A program made the translations under genes and the position numbers. Positions 18,435-26,268 of a stretch of DNA of 64,000 nt are shown one piece after another; position 1 is the first letter of the stretch, and each line of letters opens with the position of its first letter. The DNA is taken from the NCBI RefSeq assembly GCF_004136315.1, contig NZ_CP029562.1, forward strand, positions 4,921,501 through 4,985,500, read 5' to 3'. The notes beneath the pieces were generated by a model that had not been told where the DNA came from, ran no database searches, and worked only from the letters and a program-made list of their open reading frames with translations. This stretch comes from Mesorhizobium sp. Pch-S. Lineage in GTDB: Bacteria > Pseudomonadota > Alphaproteobacteria > Rhizobiales > Rhizobiaceae.

Positions 18435-18803
18435 ATGATGGAAACGCAGCACGGCACAAGGGCGCTGGCGCAGAGGCTTCTCTGTGTCCTTCTCGTGCTG
18501 TTTTTCTGGCAGTACGGACAGCCTGCTGCCGCGGTCGTCGCCGCCGACGGCCTGCCACGGATCTCGGTTGCTCAGCCGGACCTGAAGCTCGGCCTGCCCA
18601 ACAAGCCGTCATTGGCGCTGGAGAGCGCGCGCTCGATCCGTGCGAAGTTCCATGCATCGGCCTTCGATGCGATCCTGCGCGGCCCGGATGCACTGGAAGC
18701 GCCCGCGCTGTCTTCCCGTGTCGAGCAATTGCCCTCGCGCGACATCGGCGGGCAGAAACCCGAGCGCCCGCAGGCTCGCGACCCACCGGCGGCGGTAGCT
18801 TAA
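18435..18803 (+). CDS. Hypothetical exported protein, 122 aa
   Basis: Starts ATGATG at 18435 (an in-frame TTG at 18399 also exists; no strong ribosome site for either). An early hydrophobic stretch LLCVLLVLFFWQYGQPAAAVVA suggests a signal peptide or one anchor; the remainder is polar and proline-rich toward the C-terminus. No family recognised. It lies 73 bp after the LysR gene on the same strand. Confidence 0.5.
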   Translation: MMETQHGTRALAQRLLCVLLVLFFWQYGQPAAAVVAADGLPRISVAQPDLKLGLPNKPSLALESARSIRAKFHASAFDAILRGPDALEAPALSSRVEQLPSRDIGGQKPERPQARDPPAAVA

Positions 18804-18880
18804 GCCCCCAGGGGCATCCTCACATTTCCGATTTTCATGCGCGCTGCTCTTGGGCAGCTGCGCTAGCACGGGCATTTCGA

Positions 18881-19117
18881 ATGAACCGTATCCTCACCCC
18901 GTATTCGCTGTTCGGCGTTGCGGCCGCGACGCTGCTGTTGTCAGCCAAACTCCTCATCTCGGTGGGCGTCATCCATTGGGTGGTCGCAGCCTTGCTGGAC
19001 CTGCCGCTTCTGCCTCAGCTCGTCCTGGCCGGCATCCTGGCCGTTCCGACACTGGTCCTGATCTGGAGGATCGTCTGGCTCTGCTATGAAGCCGAGACCA
19101 GCCCTGAGAACAATTGA
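18881..19117 (+). CDS. Small hypothetical membrane protein, 78 aa
   Basis: MNRILTPYSLFGVAAATLLLSAKLLISVGVIHW then LLDLPLLPQLVLAGILAVPTLVLIWRIVWLCY give two clear membrane helices and a short acidic tail. The gene is followed immediately by a strong intrinsic terminator, supporting a real transcription unit. Function unknown. Confidence 0.6.
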   Translation: MNRILTPYSLFGVAAATLLLSAKLLISVGVIHWVVAALLDLPLLPQLVLAGILAVPTLVLIWRIVWLCYEAETSPENN

Positions 19118-19125
19118 AGCAACCT

Positions 19126-19152
19126 CCGCCCCGGCTTGCCGGGGCGGGTTTT
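19126..19152 (+). terminator. Rho-independent terminator
   Basis: CCGCCCCGGC (19126-19135) pairs with GCCGGGGCGG (19138-19147), followed by GTTTT. It ends the transcript of the 78-aa membrane protein gene. Confidence 0.8.
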
Positions 19153-19160
19153 GCACCAAA

Positions 19161-19254
19161 GCATTTTTGTAGCCAGGTGGAACCGCTTGGCGTTACAAAA
19201 ATGCAGCAAAAACAAAAACCTAAAGCGTTTCCGTGAAAAGACGGAAGCGCTCTA
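19161..19254. repeat. RIME-like intergenic repeat, copy 1
   Basis: Two palindromes lie in tandem: an imperfect long one from GCATTTTTGTA to TACAAAAATGC (19161-19204) and a shorter one AGCGTTTCCGT / ACGGAAGCGCT (about 19224-19252). A closely similar copy lies at 51431-51525. Size and the double-palindrome layout resemble rhizobial RIME elements. Confidence 0.75.
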
Positions 19255-19596
19255 AAGGCCCCAGGGATGTTTCGGCGCGGGGTCGCCAAGCGGATCGTGC
19301 AGGTCGTCCACATCCGGAAAGAGCTCCTTGAGCCCCATCCGGCTCATCGCGGCCGACGACTTCGCCTCGAGCTGGGCGGCATTCCCTTTGGCCCACTCGA
19401 CGAGGCGAGCGATTTCCGGTTCGTCCTGGATTGTCGACGATACCCAATCAGCCCATTGGCGGATTCGGGCTGCTCGCTCAAAGTCCGAGAGGCAGGCATT
19501 CAGAAGATTGAGCCGATGCTCTTCGCGTTCCTTGCGTCGAAGGGCAAGAAACCTGCGTCGCTGCAGTCCGGCTTGTTCGATCGTCGGGGTTTCCAT
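19252..19596 (-). CDS. Hypothetical protein, 114 aa, coiled/charged
   Basis: ATG at 19596 with AGGAG about 5 bases upstream in transcript sense. The N-terminal half is rich in Arg, Glu and Leu (LQRRRFLALRRKEREEHRLNLLNACLSDFERAARI), suggesting a helical or coiled segment; the C-terminus ends in KHPWGL. Its last codons abut the RIME-like repeat. No function can be assigned. Confidence 0.6.
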   Translation of the reverse strand: METPTIEQAGLQRRRFLALRRKEREEHRLNLLNACLSDFERAARIRQWADWVSSTIQDEPEIARLVEWAKGNAAQLEAKSSAAMSRMGLKELFPDVDDLHDPLGDPAPKHPWGL

Positions 19597-19746
19597 CGCA
19601 TGCTCCTGCTCGTTGCAGGCTCCAGTTCAGCAGCGTGGCAGGCCAAACGGCCACCCGTTTCCTGCTCGGATTCTCGAACCTTTGCGGACCTCTCATCAGC
19701 CAAAAGTTGCCATGAAACGGGTGGGGCGCTCGGTGGACTCTTGCGA

Positions 19747-19778
19747 TTGTTGCCTCCAGTCAACCGTGGAGGCAACAA
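19747..19778 (+). promoter_or_regulatory. Perfect 12-bp hairpin masking a ribosome-binding site
   Basis: TTGTTGCCTCCA (19747-19758) and TGGAGGCAACAA (19767-19778) pair perfectly around an 8-base loop. The right arm contains GGAGG six bases before the ATG at 19779, so the whole ribosome site would be buried in RNA. It may be an RNA thermometer, an attenuator or a protein-binding palindrome; no T-run follows, so termination is unlikely. Confidence 0.6.
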
Positions 19779-19946
19779 ATGGTACCGTTTCTTCTGGCGA
19801 TCAACAGCCATGCCGCTGCCCGCGGCGAGGGGCTGCATACCGAATTCAGCAAGCACTACGCGTTGCTGCTGCGTGCGGCACAGGTGCGGAGCGAAACGCA
19901 ACGGTTCGTCAGATCGCCGAAGCCGGCACTGCGCCAGGGCACCTGA
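19779..19946 (+). CDS. Small hypothetical ORF, 55 aa, downstream of masking hairpin
   Basis: ATG at 19779 with ideal GGAGG spacing. Product MVPFLLAINSHAAARGEGLHTEFSKHYALLL then a basic tail (RSETQRFVRSPKPALRQGT). No family recognised. The hairpin covering its ribosome site is the best reason to take it seriously. Bases 19597-19746 and 19947-20059 hold nothing else I can support. Confidence 0.35.
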   Translation: MVPFLLAINSHAAARGEGLHTEFSKHYALLLRAAQVRSETQRFVRSPKPALRQGT

Positions 19947-20059
19947 CGCTGTCGTCGCAATCTGCTCGCTGTCGCTTGCCAGTCGTTCGGGAAGGCCTCC
20001 TGGTGATGAGGACACCGGCCATCGCCTCGCAACCGATCAGAAGGGCTTTCCGTCAGATC

Positions 20060-20296
20060 CTAAGTCTGGGAGGTTTCTTCCGCGGTGCGCTTCAGGTGCT
20101 GCTGGCGTGCGTAGCCGGATGACACGGCCAGGCGGGTGAGATGCAGCTCATGCTCCTGCAGTTTGTTTGCAATCAGCAGGGCGACAACGGCGGAGCGCGC
20201 ATCGCCGTCCGAAGCCGCGATAAGCGCATCTGCCGCCTTGTCGATTTCCAGGCGTGCATCATCGTTCCGTACTTCTGCCGGCTCGGCCATGGTCAT
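20060..20296 (-). CDS. Hypothetical protein, 78 aa
   Basis: Start at 20296 (MTMAEPAEVRNDDARLEIDKAADALIAASDGDARSAVVALLIANKLQEHELHLTRLAVSSGYARQ...); an ATG two codons later is an alternative. Helix-rich small soluble protein. Its 5' side abuts the tandem palindromic repeats at 20301, which would lie in its leader. No family recognised. Confidence 0.5.
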   Translation of the reverse strand: MTMAEPAEVRNDDARLEIDKAADALIAASDGDARSAVVALLIANKLQEHELHLTRLAVSSGYARQQHLKRTAEETSQT

Positions 20297-20300
20297 GTTC

Positions 20301-20467
20301 CAATCCGAACAATTCCAGCAAAACCGTGCAGCGGTTTGCGTCCGGAATTGCATTGAAATCCGAGCAATTCCAGCAAAAGTGTGCTGCGGTTTTGCGGCCG
20401 GAATTGCGTTGAAATCCGAGCAATTACAGCAAAAGTGTACAGCGGTTTTGCGTCCGGAATTGCGTTG
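20301..20467. repeat. Three tandem copies of a 56-bp palindromic unit
   Basis: Copies lie at 20301-20355, 20356-20411 and 20412-20467. Each unit contains CAATTCC near its start and GGAATTG near its end around an inner GCAAAA...TTTTGC, so each copy can fold into a hairpin. Copies differ at a few positions only. Followed by a fragment (20472-20516) resembling the second palindrome of the RIME-like repeat. Confidence 0.8.
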
Positions 20468-20508
20468 AAAAAGAGCGTTTTCGTGTTTTTGAGAAAGACG
20501 GAAACGCC

Positions 20509-20883
20509 TCAGGCGGCTTTGCGTGTGAGCAAGTCGATTTCGCTGTTGGCTGCAACGGGTAGCGCGCTGGCTGGCGTGTTGATCTCGACGACCGTCATTT
20601 CGAAGATGCGCGAGACCTCAAAAAAGGAACGGCCCTTGCTCAAGGCAAGGATCGCGGCTTCTTCCGCGCCGATCCAGATGTTGGCATTCCTCGCATCCTC
20701 ATCCGTATAGTCAGGGTCGTCGTCATGGCAGCCACGCTCGTCCCAGTCCTCCAGCAGGGAATGTCCTGCCAGTCCATCCAGCGGATGTATCTTTTCGCTA
20801 ATGAAGACGGCTTCCGCTGCTTTCGACGCGTTCCGGAGTTCTTCCTTCGTCGCGCCATCCATCCTGATCGTGAGAGTCCACAT
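20509..20883 (-). CDS. Hypothetical acidic protein, 124 aa, with SOS-type promoter
   Basis: ATG at 20883 preceded by AGGAGG at good distance. The product (MWTLTIRMDGATKEELRNASKAAEAVFISEKIHPLDGL...) has a short beta-like N-terminus, a helical part and an acidic middle (DERGCHDDDPDYTDEDARN). No family recognised. A GTTC-N7-GTTC box lies just downstream of a TTGACA in its promoter, so LexA control is predicted. Confidence 0.65.
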   Translation of the reverse strand: MWTLTIRMDGATKEELRNASKAAEAVFISEKIHPLDGLAGHSLLEDWDERGCHDDDPDYTDEDARNANIWIGAEEAAILALSKGRSFFEVSRIFEMTVVEINTPASALPVAANSEIDLLTRKAA

Positions 20884-20904
20884 TCCAGCCTCCTACGGCT
20901 TCTA

Positions 20905-20940
20905 GAACAACAGTGAACAAAAAGAGAACAAAAATGTCAA
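20905..20940 (-). promoter_or_regulatory. LexA/SOS-box promoter
   Basis: On the plus strand GAAC occurs at 20905-20908, 20915-20918 and 20926-20929; the last two form GAAC-N7-GAAC, the alphaproteobacterial SOS box. In the transcript sense of the 20509-20883 gene, TTGACA (20935-20940) is a good -35 just upstream of the box, placing the box over the promoter, the usual LexA repression layout. Bases 20941-21146 hold no gene I can support. Confidence 0.65.
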
Positions 20941-21146
20941 GCGGAGTCTTGGAGGCGGCGGAAGTGCGCTTCTTCGGCGGGGATGGCGTCTTGTTTCGAG
21001 TTGCACGCGTTGCCGTCGGGCAGCCTGAAAGTGCGCGACGCGTCATGGCTGGCTAAAGCTGCTCCGCTGCCGCGCTTTCGCCTGTTGCCCGACGACGAGC
21101 CGGCTATTGGGTTTGACCACGTCAAACCGCGTTCGCGCGTAGCGCG

Positions 21147-21163
21147 TTAACCTTTTGTTAACC
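21147..21163. promoter_or_regulatory. CtrA-type box upstream of minC
   Basis: TTAACCTTTTGTTAACC fits the CtrA consensus TTAA-N7-TTAAC exactly. It lies about 50 bp before the likely minC start, and further TTAACC half-sites occur at about 21194 and 21215. In Sinorhizobium meliloti CtrA controls min genes, so function here is plausible. Confidence 0.6.
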
Positions 21164-21211
21164 ATTTCGCTCCTACACCTTGGGAACCGAAAATTAACCA
21201 AGATCACCATC

Positions 21212-21961
21212 GTGTTAACCAAACCCCGGCCCATCCGCCTCAAGGGGCGCTCCTTCCTTGCCCTGTCGCTTGCCCCGGAACTGCCGTTCGAGGACTGGCT
21301 TGCCGGGCTCGATGATCTCGCCGCCCGTTCCGCCGGTTTCTTCCTGCGGCGTCCGGTGGTGCTCGACATCTCCGGCCTCGACATCAAGAAGGCGGAACTG
21401 CGCACGCTGGTCGACGAACTGAGCCAGCGCAATGTCCGGGTCATGGGCCTTGAAGGCGCACGGCATTCGCTGCTCGGCCCGGACATGCCGCCGGCCATGA
21501 ACGACGGCCGCCCGGCCTCGGATTTCGATGCGGCGACCGAAGACGAATCAGCCGAGGCCGGCGAATCGGTCGAGGCGCAGGCAGCGCCGGCCATGGAAAC
21601 GATCGCTGTTGCAGGCCCATCGGTTCAGGTCACCGGCTCGCTGGTCGTCACCGAACCGGTTCGCTCCGGCCAGTCCATCTTCTTTCCCGAAGGCGATGTC
21701 ACCATCATCGGTTCGGTCGCATCGGGCGCGGAAGTCGTCGCCGGCGGCTCGATCCACGTCTACGGCACGCTGCGGGGGCGTGCGCTCGCCGGCACCACCG
21801 GCAACGGTTCGGCGCGCATCTTCTGCCGCAAGCTGGAGGCGGAAATGATGGCGATCGACGGCTTCTACCTCACGGCGGAGGACATGGAGCCGGATCTGCG
21901 GGGGCGGGCAGTGCAGGTGTGGCTGGAAGGCCATGCGCTCAAAACTGGTATTCTAGGCTGA
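21212..21961 (+). CDS. minC: MinC, septum site-determining protein (FtsZ inhibitor)
   Basis: 249 aa from the GTG at 21212; an in-frame TTG at 21155 is an alternative but runs through the CtrA box region. The N-terminal domain begins [37 protein letters not shown]; an acidic linker ([18 protein letters not shown]) leads to the beta-helical MinC C-terminal domain with [38 protein letters not shown] and [19 protein letters not shown]. MinC blocks FtsZ polymerisation away from mid-cell and is recruited by MinD, encoded 29 bp downstream. Confidence 0.95.
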   Translation: MLTKPRPIRLKGRSFLALSLAPELPFEDWLAGLDDLAARSAGFFLRRPVVLDISGLDIKKAELRTLVDELSQRNVRVMGLEGARHSLLGPDMPPAMNDGRPASDFDAATEDESAEAGESVEAQAAPAMETIAVAGPSVQVTGSLVVTEPVRSGQSIFFPEGDVTIIGSVASGAEVVAGGSIHVYGTLRGRALAGTTGNGSARIFCRKLEAEMMAIDGFYLTAEDMEPDLRGRAVQVWLEGHALKTGILG

Positions 21962-21990
21962 CCCGACGAAGGTCCATAAAGGAGAGGTCA

Positions 21991-22806
21991 ATGGGCAAGG
22001 TTATCGTGGTGACATCGGGCAAGGGCGGCGTGGGCAAGACCACGTCCTCGGCCGCGCTGGGCGCCGCTCTGGCGCAGAACGGCGACAAGGTCGTCGTCGT
22101 CGATTTCGACGTCGGCCTGCGCAATCTCGATCTCGTCATGGGCGCGGAACGCCGCGTCGTCTACGACCTCGTCAACGTCATCCAGGGCGAAGCGAAGCTG
22201 ACCCAGGCGCTGATCCGCGACAAGCGCGTGGAGACACTCTACCTGCTGCCGGCCTCACAGACGCGCGACAAGGACAATCTTACGCCGGAGGGCGTCGAGA
22301 AGGTGATCGCGTCCTTGAAAAAAGCCTTCGACTGGGTCATCTGCGACAGCCCGGCCGGCATCGAACGCGGCGCTACCCTTGCCATGCGCCATGCCGACAT
22401 CGCCATCGTCGTCACCAATCCGGAAGTCTCCTCGGTACGCGATTCCGACCGCATCATCGGCCTGCTCGATTCCAAGACGCTCAAAGCCGAAAGCGGCGAG
22501 CGCATGGAGAAGCATCTTCTGCTGACCCGCTACGATTCCAACCGCGCCGAGCGCGGCGACATGCTCAAAGTGGACGACGTTCTGGAGATCCTGTCGATCC
22601 CGCTGCTCGGCATCATTCCCGAAAGCATGGATGTCCTGCGTGCCTCCAACCTCGGTTCGCCGGTCACGCTGGCCGACGAGAACAGCGCGCCGTCGCGGGC
22701 CTATTTCGACGCGGTGCGCAGGCTGCGCGGCGAAGCCTTGCCGGTCACCATCCCGGGCGAGAAGCGGGGCTTCTTCGGCAAGCTCTTCGGGAGGAAGGCG
22801 GCATGA
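21991..22806 (+). CDS. minD: MinD, septum site-determining ATPase
   Basis: 271 aa. Deviant Walker [16 protein letters not shown] at residues 11-25, D-loop [17 protein letters not shown] and a C-terminal amphipathic membrane-targeting helix ([15 protein letters not shown]) are all visible. MinD dimerises on the membrane with ATP, recruits MinC and is released by MinE. AGGAGAGG ribosome site precedes the ATG; the stop overlaps the minE start by ATGA. Confidence 0.97.
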   Translation: MGKVIVVTSGKGGVGKTTSSAALGAALAQNGDKVVVVDFDVGLRNLDLVMGAERRVVYDLVNVIQGEAKLTQALIRDKRVETLYLLPASQTRDKDNLTPEGVEKVIASLKKAFDWVICDSPAGIERGATLAMRHADIAIVVTNPEVSSVRDSDRIIGLLDSKTLKAESGERMEKHLLLTRYDSNRAERGDMLKVDDVLEILSIPLLGIIPESMDVLRASNLGSPVTLADENSAPSRAYFDAVRRLRGEALPVTIPGEKRGFFGKLFGRKAA

Positions 22807-23081
22807 ACCTGTTCCGGTTTTTCTCCAAGACGCAGTCGGCGCCGGCGGCGCGCGAGCGCCTGCAGGTGCTGCTTGCCCATGAGCGTGCCAGCGCCGGCGG
22901 CGCGGACCTCGTCGCCAAGCTCAAGGACGAGATCCTGCGCGTCATCTCCAGGCACATGCAGATCGACCAGGACAAGGTGAGCGTGAAGATGGAACGCGGC
23001 GAGCAGGTCTCAACGCTGGCCGTCGACGTCGAGATCCCGTTCAGCGCGGTCAAGGCGGCGGGCAGGAAGAAGGCAGCCTGA
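22803..23081 (+). CDS. minE: MinE, topological specificity factor
   Basis: 92 aa, usual MinE length. N-terminal [28 protein letters not shown] is the membrane/MinD-interacting segment; the C-terminal dimerisation part follows ([41 protein letters not shown]). It stimulates MinD ATPase and drives pole-to-pole oscillation. Translationally coupled to minD. Confidence 0.96.
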   Translation: MNLFRFFSKTQSAPAARERLQVLLAHERASAGGADLVAKLKDEILRVISRHMQIDQDKVSVKMERGEQVSTLAVDVEIPFSAVKAAGRKKAA

Positions 23082-23265
23082 CTCGGGCGTTTCCGTCTTT
23101 CGCGGAACGCAAGGCGCACGTCAGAGAGATCGCGGCGGACATCAGCCTGCCTCGGTACGCATTTCAGGGGATGGGGGTCAGAAAACGTCGGCGCGGTAGT
23201 GACCGGTGCAACGGCAGCCGTTGCTGCGGTGCCGCGCCGAATACCATCAGCAAAGGAGCTAGACC

Positions 23266-23442
23266 ATGACCCGCATTTCACTTCTGGAACGGCTGAAGGA
23301 ACTCCAGCAGATGCCGCGCTACCAGGGCCGCGACATCACCACGATCAGCGCCGTGCTGTCGAACCAGGCGCTGGCCAAGCACATCGAGGTCTGCGAGCAG
23401 GGCGCCGGTCTCGCACCGCGTCCGCAGGGCCAGGCCGCATAA
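23266..23442 (+). CDS. Small conserved-looking protein, 58 aa
   Basis: ATG at 23266 with AAGGAG 8 bases upstream. Product MTRISLLERLKELQQMPRYQGRDITTISAVLSNQALAKHIEVCEQGAGLAPRPQGQAA: a helical N-terminus and Gln/Ala tail. A strong terminator follows 28 bases after the stop, giving a compact monocistronic gene. Clean codon use argues for a real gene; function unknown. Confidence 0.65.
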   Translation: MTRISLLERLKELQQMPRYQGRDITTISAVLSNQALAKHIEVCEQGAGLAPRPQGQAA

Positions 23443-23470
23443 ATCAGACCGCTCGGACGGTATTGCCGTT

Positions 23471-23505
23471 GCCCCATCCCCTCACGGGTATGGGGCTTGT
23501 TGTTT
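23471..23505 (+). terminator. Rho-independent terminator
   Basis: GCCCCAT (23471-23477) pairs with ATGGGGC (23490-23496), extended inside by CCC/GGG, followed by TTGTTGTTT. It ends the 58-aa gene transcript. Confidence 0.75.
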
Positions 23506-23566
23506 GCGGCGCGCCAATGCGCGTCGCATTCTTTCGAGTTTGCTCTTCGTGCCCGGCGCAGACGCT

Positions 23567-24286
23567 CTAGAGATGCTGGTCTAGAAGCCAGTCCCAGAGC
23601 TTGCTGTCGTTCAGTGCAGCCGCTTCCACGGCGGAATGATCGACGCCTTCGAGCACGCTCAGCCGCGCATTGCGCTTGATAGCCTTGAGCCGCTCATACA
23701 GCACCACCGAGTCGGACAGCGGAATGACGTCGTCATCGGTGCCGTGAAAGGCCCAGAAGGCGGCTTTTTCGTTCGTCCTGCTGAGATAGTGGCGGTTGCC
23801 GCCACCGGCGATCGGGACCACGGCTGCGAACCGTTGCGGAAACTGCTCGGCAAGCGCCCAGGCGCCGAAAGCGCCGCGGCTGTAGCCGATCACGTAGATG
23901 CGGCTGCGGTCGACGCGGCGGCTGGCGATGACCTCCTCGAGCGCGGCGTCGACCTTCTCGATCGGATAAAGCAGTTCTTCGCTGGGGTTCTGCGGCGAGA
24001 AGACGAGGAACGGGAACTCCTTGCCGCCCTCGATCAGCTTCGGCAGTCCGCTCCGCCGGACCTTTTCGATGTCGCTGCCGCCCTGGTCGCCGCCATGCAG
24101 CCAGACGACGAGCGGATATGTCTTGCCGGAGGTGTCATAGTCCGACGGCGTGTAGAGCAGGTAGCCGAGGTCGGCCTGGATGGTGGCCTTCGACGTCTGT
24201 GCGGTCTGGCCGGCCAGCGCCGTCTCCGGGATTGAAAGAGCGCTCGACGCGAGCGCAACAGCCAACAGCAACGATCGAAACATCAT
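23567..24286 (-). CDS. Secreted alpha/beta-hydrolase (esterase/PHB-depolymerase-like)
   Basis: 239 aa from the ATG at 24286 (GGAGG upstream), with a signal peptide MMFRSLLLAVALASSALSIPETALA. The nucleophile elbow GYSRG (IYVIGYSRGAFGAWAL), the Asp in GTDDDVIP and the His in GVDHSAVE form the catalytic triad, and VVWLHGGDQGG supplies the oxyanion hole. The layout matches secreted carboxylesterase / polyhydroxybutyrate-depolymerase-like hydrolases. It faces away from the nas genes and substrate is not predictable. Confidence 0.82.
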   Translation of the reverse strand: MMFRSLLLAVALASSALSIPETALAGQTAQTSKATIQADLGYLLYTPSDYDTSGKTYPLVVWLHGGDQGGSDIEKVRRSGLPKLIEGGKEFPFLVFSPQNPSEELLYPIEKVDAALEEVIASRRVDRSRIYVIGYSRGAFGAWALAEQFPQRFAAVVPIAGGGNRHYLSRTNEKAAFWAFHGTDDDVIPLSDSVVLYERLKAIKRNARLSVLEGVDHSAVEAAALNDSKLWDWLLDQHL

Positions 24287-24431
24287 CCATCCTCCACAAC
24301 AGCCCTCCCACCTCCATCGATCACATTTTGCCGGTGAGGTCGACACCGGCGCAAAGCGCGACGGTCCGGTGCTCTCGAACATCGGGTTCAATTTTTGTTG
24401 CATTGCAGCAAATGCGCGGCAAGAGTGGCGC

Positions 24432-25034
24432 ATGCTTGCCAGTGCGCTCCGTATCCTTGTCATCGATGAGAACCGCATCCGCGCGGCGATCATCGAGGCT
24501 GGGCTGCGCGAGGCCGGCCACCCCGAGGTCACGCTTGTCGATGATGTGACCGGTATCGCCGCCCGCATTGCAGCGCTGCAGCCGGACGTCATCGTCATCG
24601 ATATCGAGAATCCCAACCGCGACATGCTAGAGAACATGTTCCAGCTGTCGCGCGCCGTGAAGCGGCCCATTGCCATGTTCGTCGACCGCTCCGACACGGC
24701 CTCGATCGAAGCCGCGGTGGATGCCGGTGTCTCGGCCTATGTCGTCGATGGCCTGAAGAAGGAACGGGTCAAGCCGATCCTCGACATGGCCATCAGCCGT
24801 TTCAATGCATTTTCGCGCATGGAGCGTGAGCTCGAGGAAGCGCGCACCGAATTGCAAAGCCGCAAGACGGTCGAGCGCGCCAAGGGCATCCTGATGAAAT
24901 CGCGCGGGCTTTCCGAGCAGGAAGCCTATGCACTGCTGCGCAAGACCGCGATGAACCAGAACCGCAAGATCGGCGACGTGGCACAGAGCCTGGTTACCGC
25001 CGCGGGCCTGCTGGGCGCAGGAGACGATCAATGA
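24432..25034 (+). CDS. nasT: NasT, ANTAR-domain antitermination regulator of nitrate assimilation
   Basis: 200 aa from the ATG at 24432. A receiver-like N-terminal domain (RILVIDENRIRAAIIEAGL ... VIVIDIENPNRDMLENMF) is followed by a coiled segment and the C-terminal ANTAR RNA-binding domain (VERAKGILMKSRGLSEQEAYALLRKTAMNQNRKIGDVAQSLV, residues about 148-190). NasT binds a hairpin leader RNA of the nas operon and prevents termination; NasS sequesters it without nitrate. The stop overlaps nasS by ATGA, and a matching leader with terminator lies upstream of the nitrate transporter gene. Confidence 0.9.
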   Translation: MLASALRILVIDENRIRAAIIEAGLREAGHPEVTLVDDVTGIAARIAALQPDVIVIDIENPNRDMLENMFQLSRAVKRPIAMFVDRSDTASIEAAVDAGVSAYVVDGLKKERVKPILDMAISRFNAFSRMERELEEARTELQSRKTVERAKGILMKSRGLSEQEAYALLRKTAMNQNRKIGDVAQSLVTAAGLLGAGDDQ

Positions 25035-26268
25035 GCCGGGCGTACCAGATCTCCGGGGGGGTCCTGCCGCTGCTCGACAGCGCCGTGCTGGTTGTGGCGC
25101 GCGAGCTGGCTTTGCCGCCGGCGAAGGCATCGATCTTCACCTCACCCGGGAGAATTCCTGGGCAAGCATCCGTGACCGCCTTGCCGTCGGTCATTTCCAT
25201 GTCGCGCATATGCTGGCGCCGATGCCCATTGCCTGCAATCTCGGCCTGACGCCGCTCGCCGCGCGCACCATCGCGCCGATGGCGCTGGGGCTCGGCGGCA
25301 ATGCGGTCACCGTCTCGCGCGCGCTCTGGCAGGCGATGCTGGCGCAAGACGCGTCGCCGAATCTCGATCCCCGTTCCACCGGAGAGGCGCTGGCGGCGGT
25401 CGTGGCCGATCGAAAGGCGGCCGGCGAGGCGCCGCTGCGCTTCGGCGTCGTACATCCGCATTCGGGCCATAACTACGAGTTGCGCTACTGGCTCGCCGCC
25501 TGCGGCGTCGATCCCGAGCATGATATCGAGATCGTCATCGTGCCGCCGTCCTTCATGGCCGATGCGCTCGGCACCAGGCGCATCGACGGCTATTGTGTCG
25601 GCGAACCCTGGAACACGGCCGCGGTGGTCAAAGGCGTCGGCCGTATCGTCACCACCAAGGCCGGAATCTGGCGCTCCAGCCCGGAAAAGGTGCTGGGTGT
25701 CGCGGCCGAATGGGCCGAGGAACAGCCGGAGGCACTGGCGGCACTGTTGCGGGCCCTCTACCGCGCCGCCGCCTGGTGCGGCGACAGCGGCAACCATGCC
25801 GAACTTGCGCAACTGATCGCCAAGCCTGGCTTTGTCGACTGCCCTGCCGAATGGCTGAAGCCGGCACTCACCGGGCTGATCCAGACCGGCGACGGCGGCG
25901 AGGTGGCAACGCCGGATTTCTTCGTGCCGCAGGCCAAGGCCGCGACCTTCCCGTGGAAGAGCCATGCGCTCTGGTTCTATAGCCAGATGGTTCGTTGGAG
26001 GCAGATAGAGGCCACCCCGGCCAACGAAGCGATCGCGCGCGAGACCTATCGTCCTGATCTCTACCGGCAGGCCTTGCGTGATCTCGGAGTGGCGCTGCCG
26101 GGAGCCAATGCCAAGGTCGAAGGTGCACTGGTCACCGAAACGCCGGTCGGTTCTGCCGGCGCCAGCCTGATGCTCGGGCCGGATGGTTTCTTCGACGGGC
26201 AGGTGTTCGATCCCGACCGTGTCGAGGACTATATTCGCGGCCAGCTTCCTGCCGGGTTGAAAGCGTAG
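25031..26268 (+). pseudogene. nasS: nasS, nitrate sensor (NrtA/CmpA-like), single-base frameshift
   Basis: Translation from the ATG at 25031 gives MSRAYQISGGVLPLLDSAVLVVARELA and then loses homology. In the +1 frame the family sequence resumes at once (EGIDLHLTRENSWASIRDRLAVGHFHVAHMLAPMPIACNLGLTPLA...) and is open to 26268. CTGGCTTTG at about 25106-25114 where homologues would read CTGGGCTTTG suggests loss of one G, near codon 26. The rest is complete: a nitrate-binding-protein fold without signal peptide, as in cytoplasmic NasS. If the lesion is real, NasT would be free and the nas operon constitutive. A homopolymer sequencing error is the main alternative. Confidence 0.82.

Noticed and set aside
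20934..21056. 40-aa plus ORF starting next to the SOS box
   Set aside because: No ribosome site and no family signal; the box geometry fits the opposite-strand gene with TTGACA and AGGAGG.
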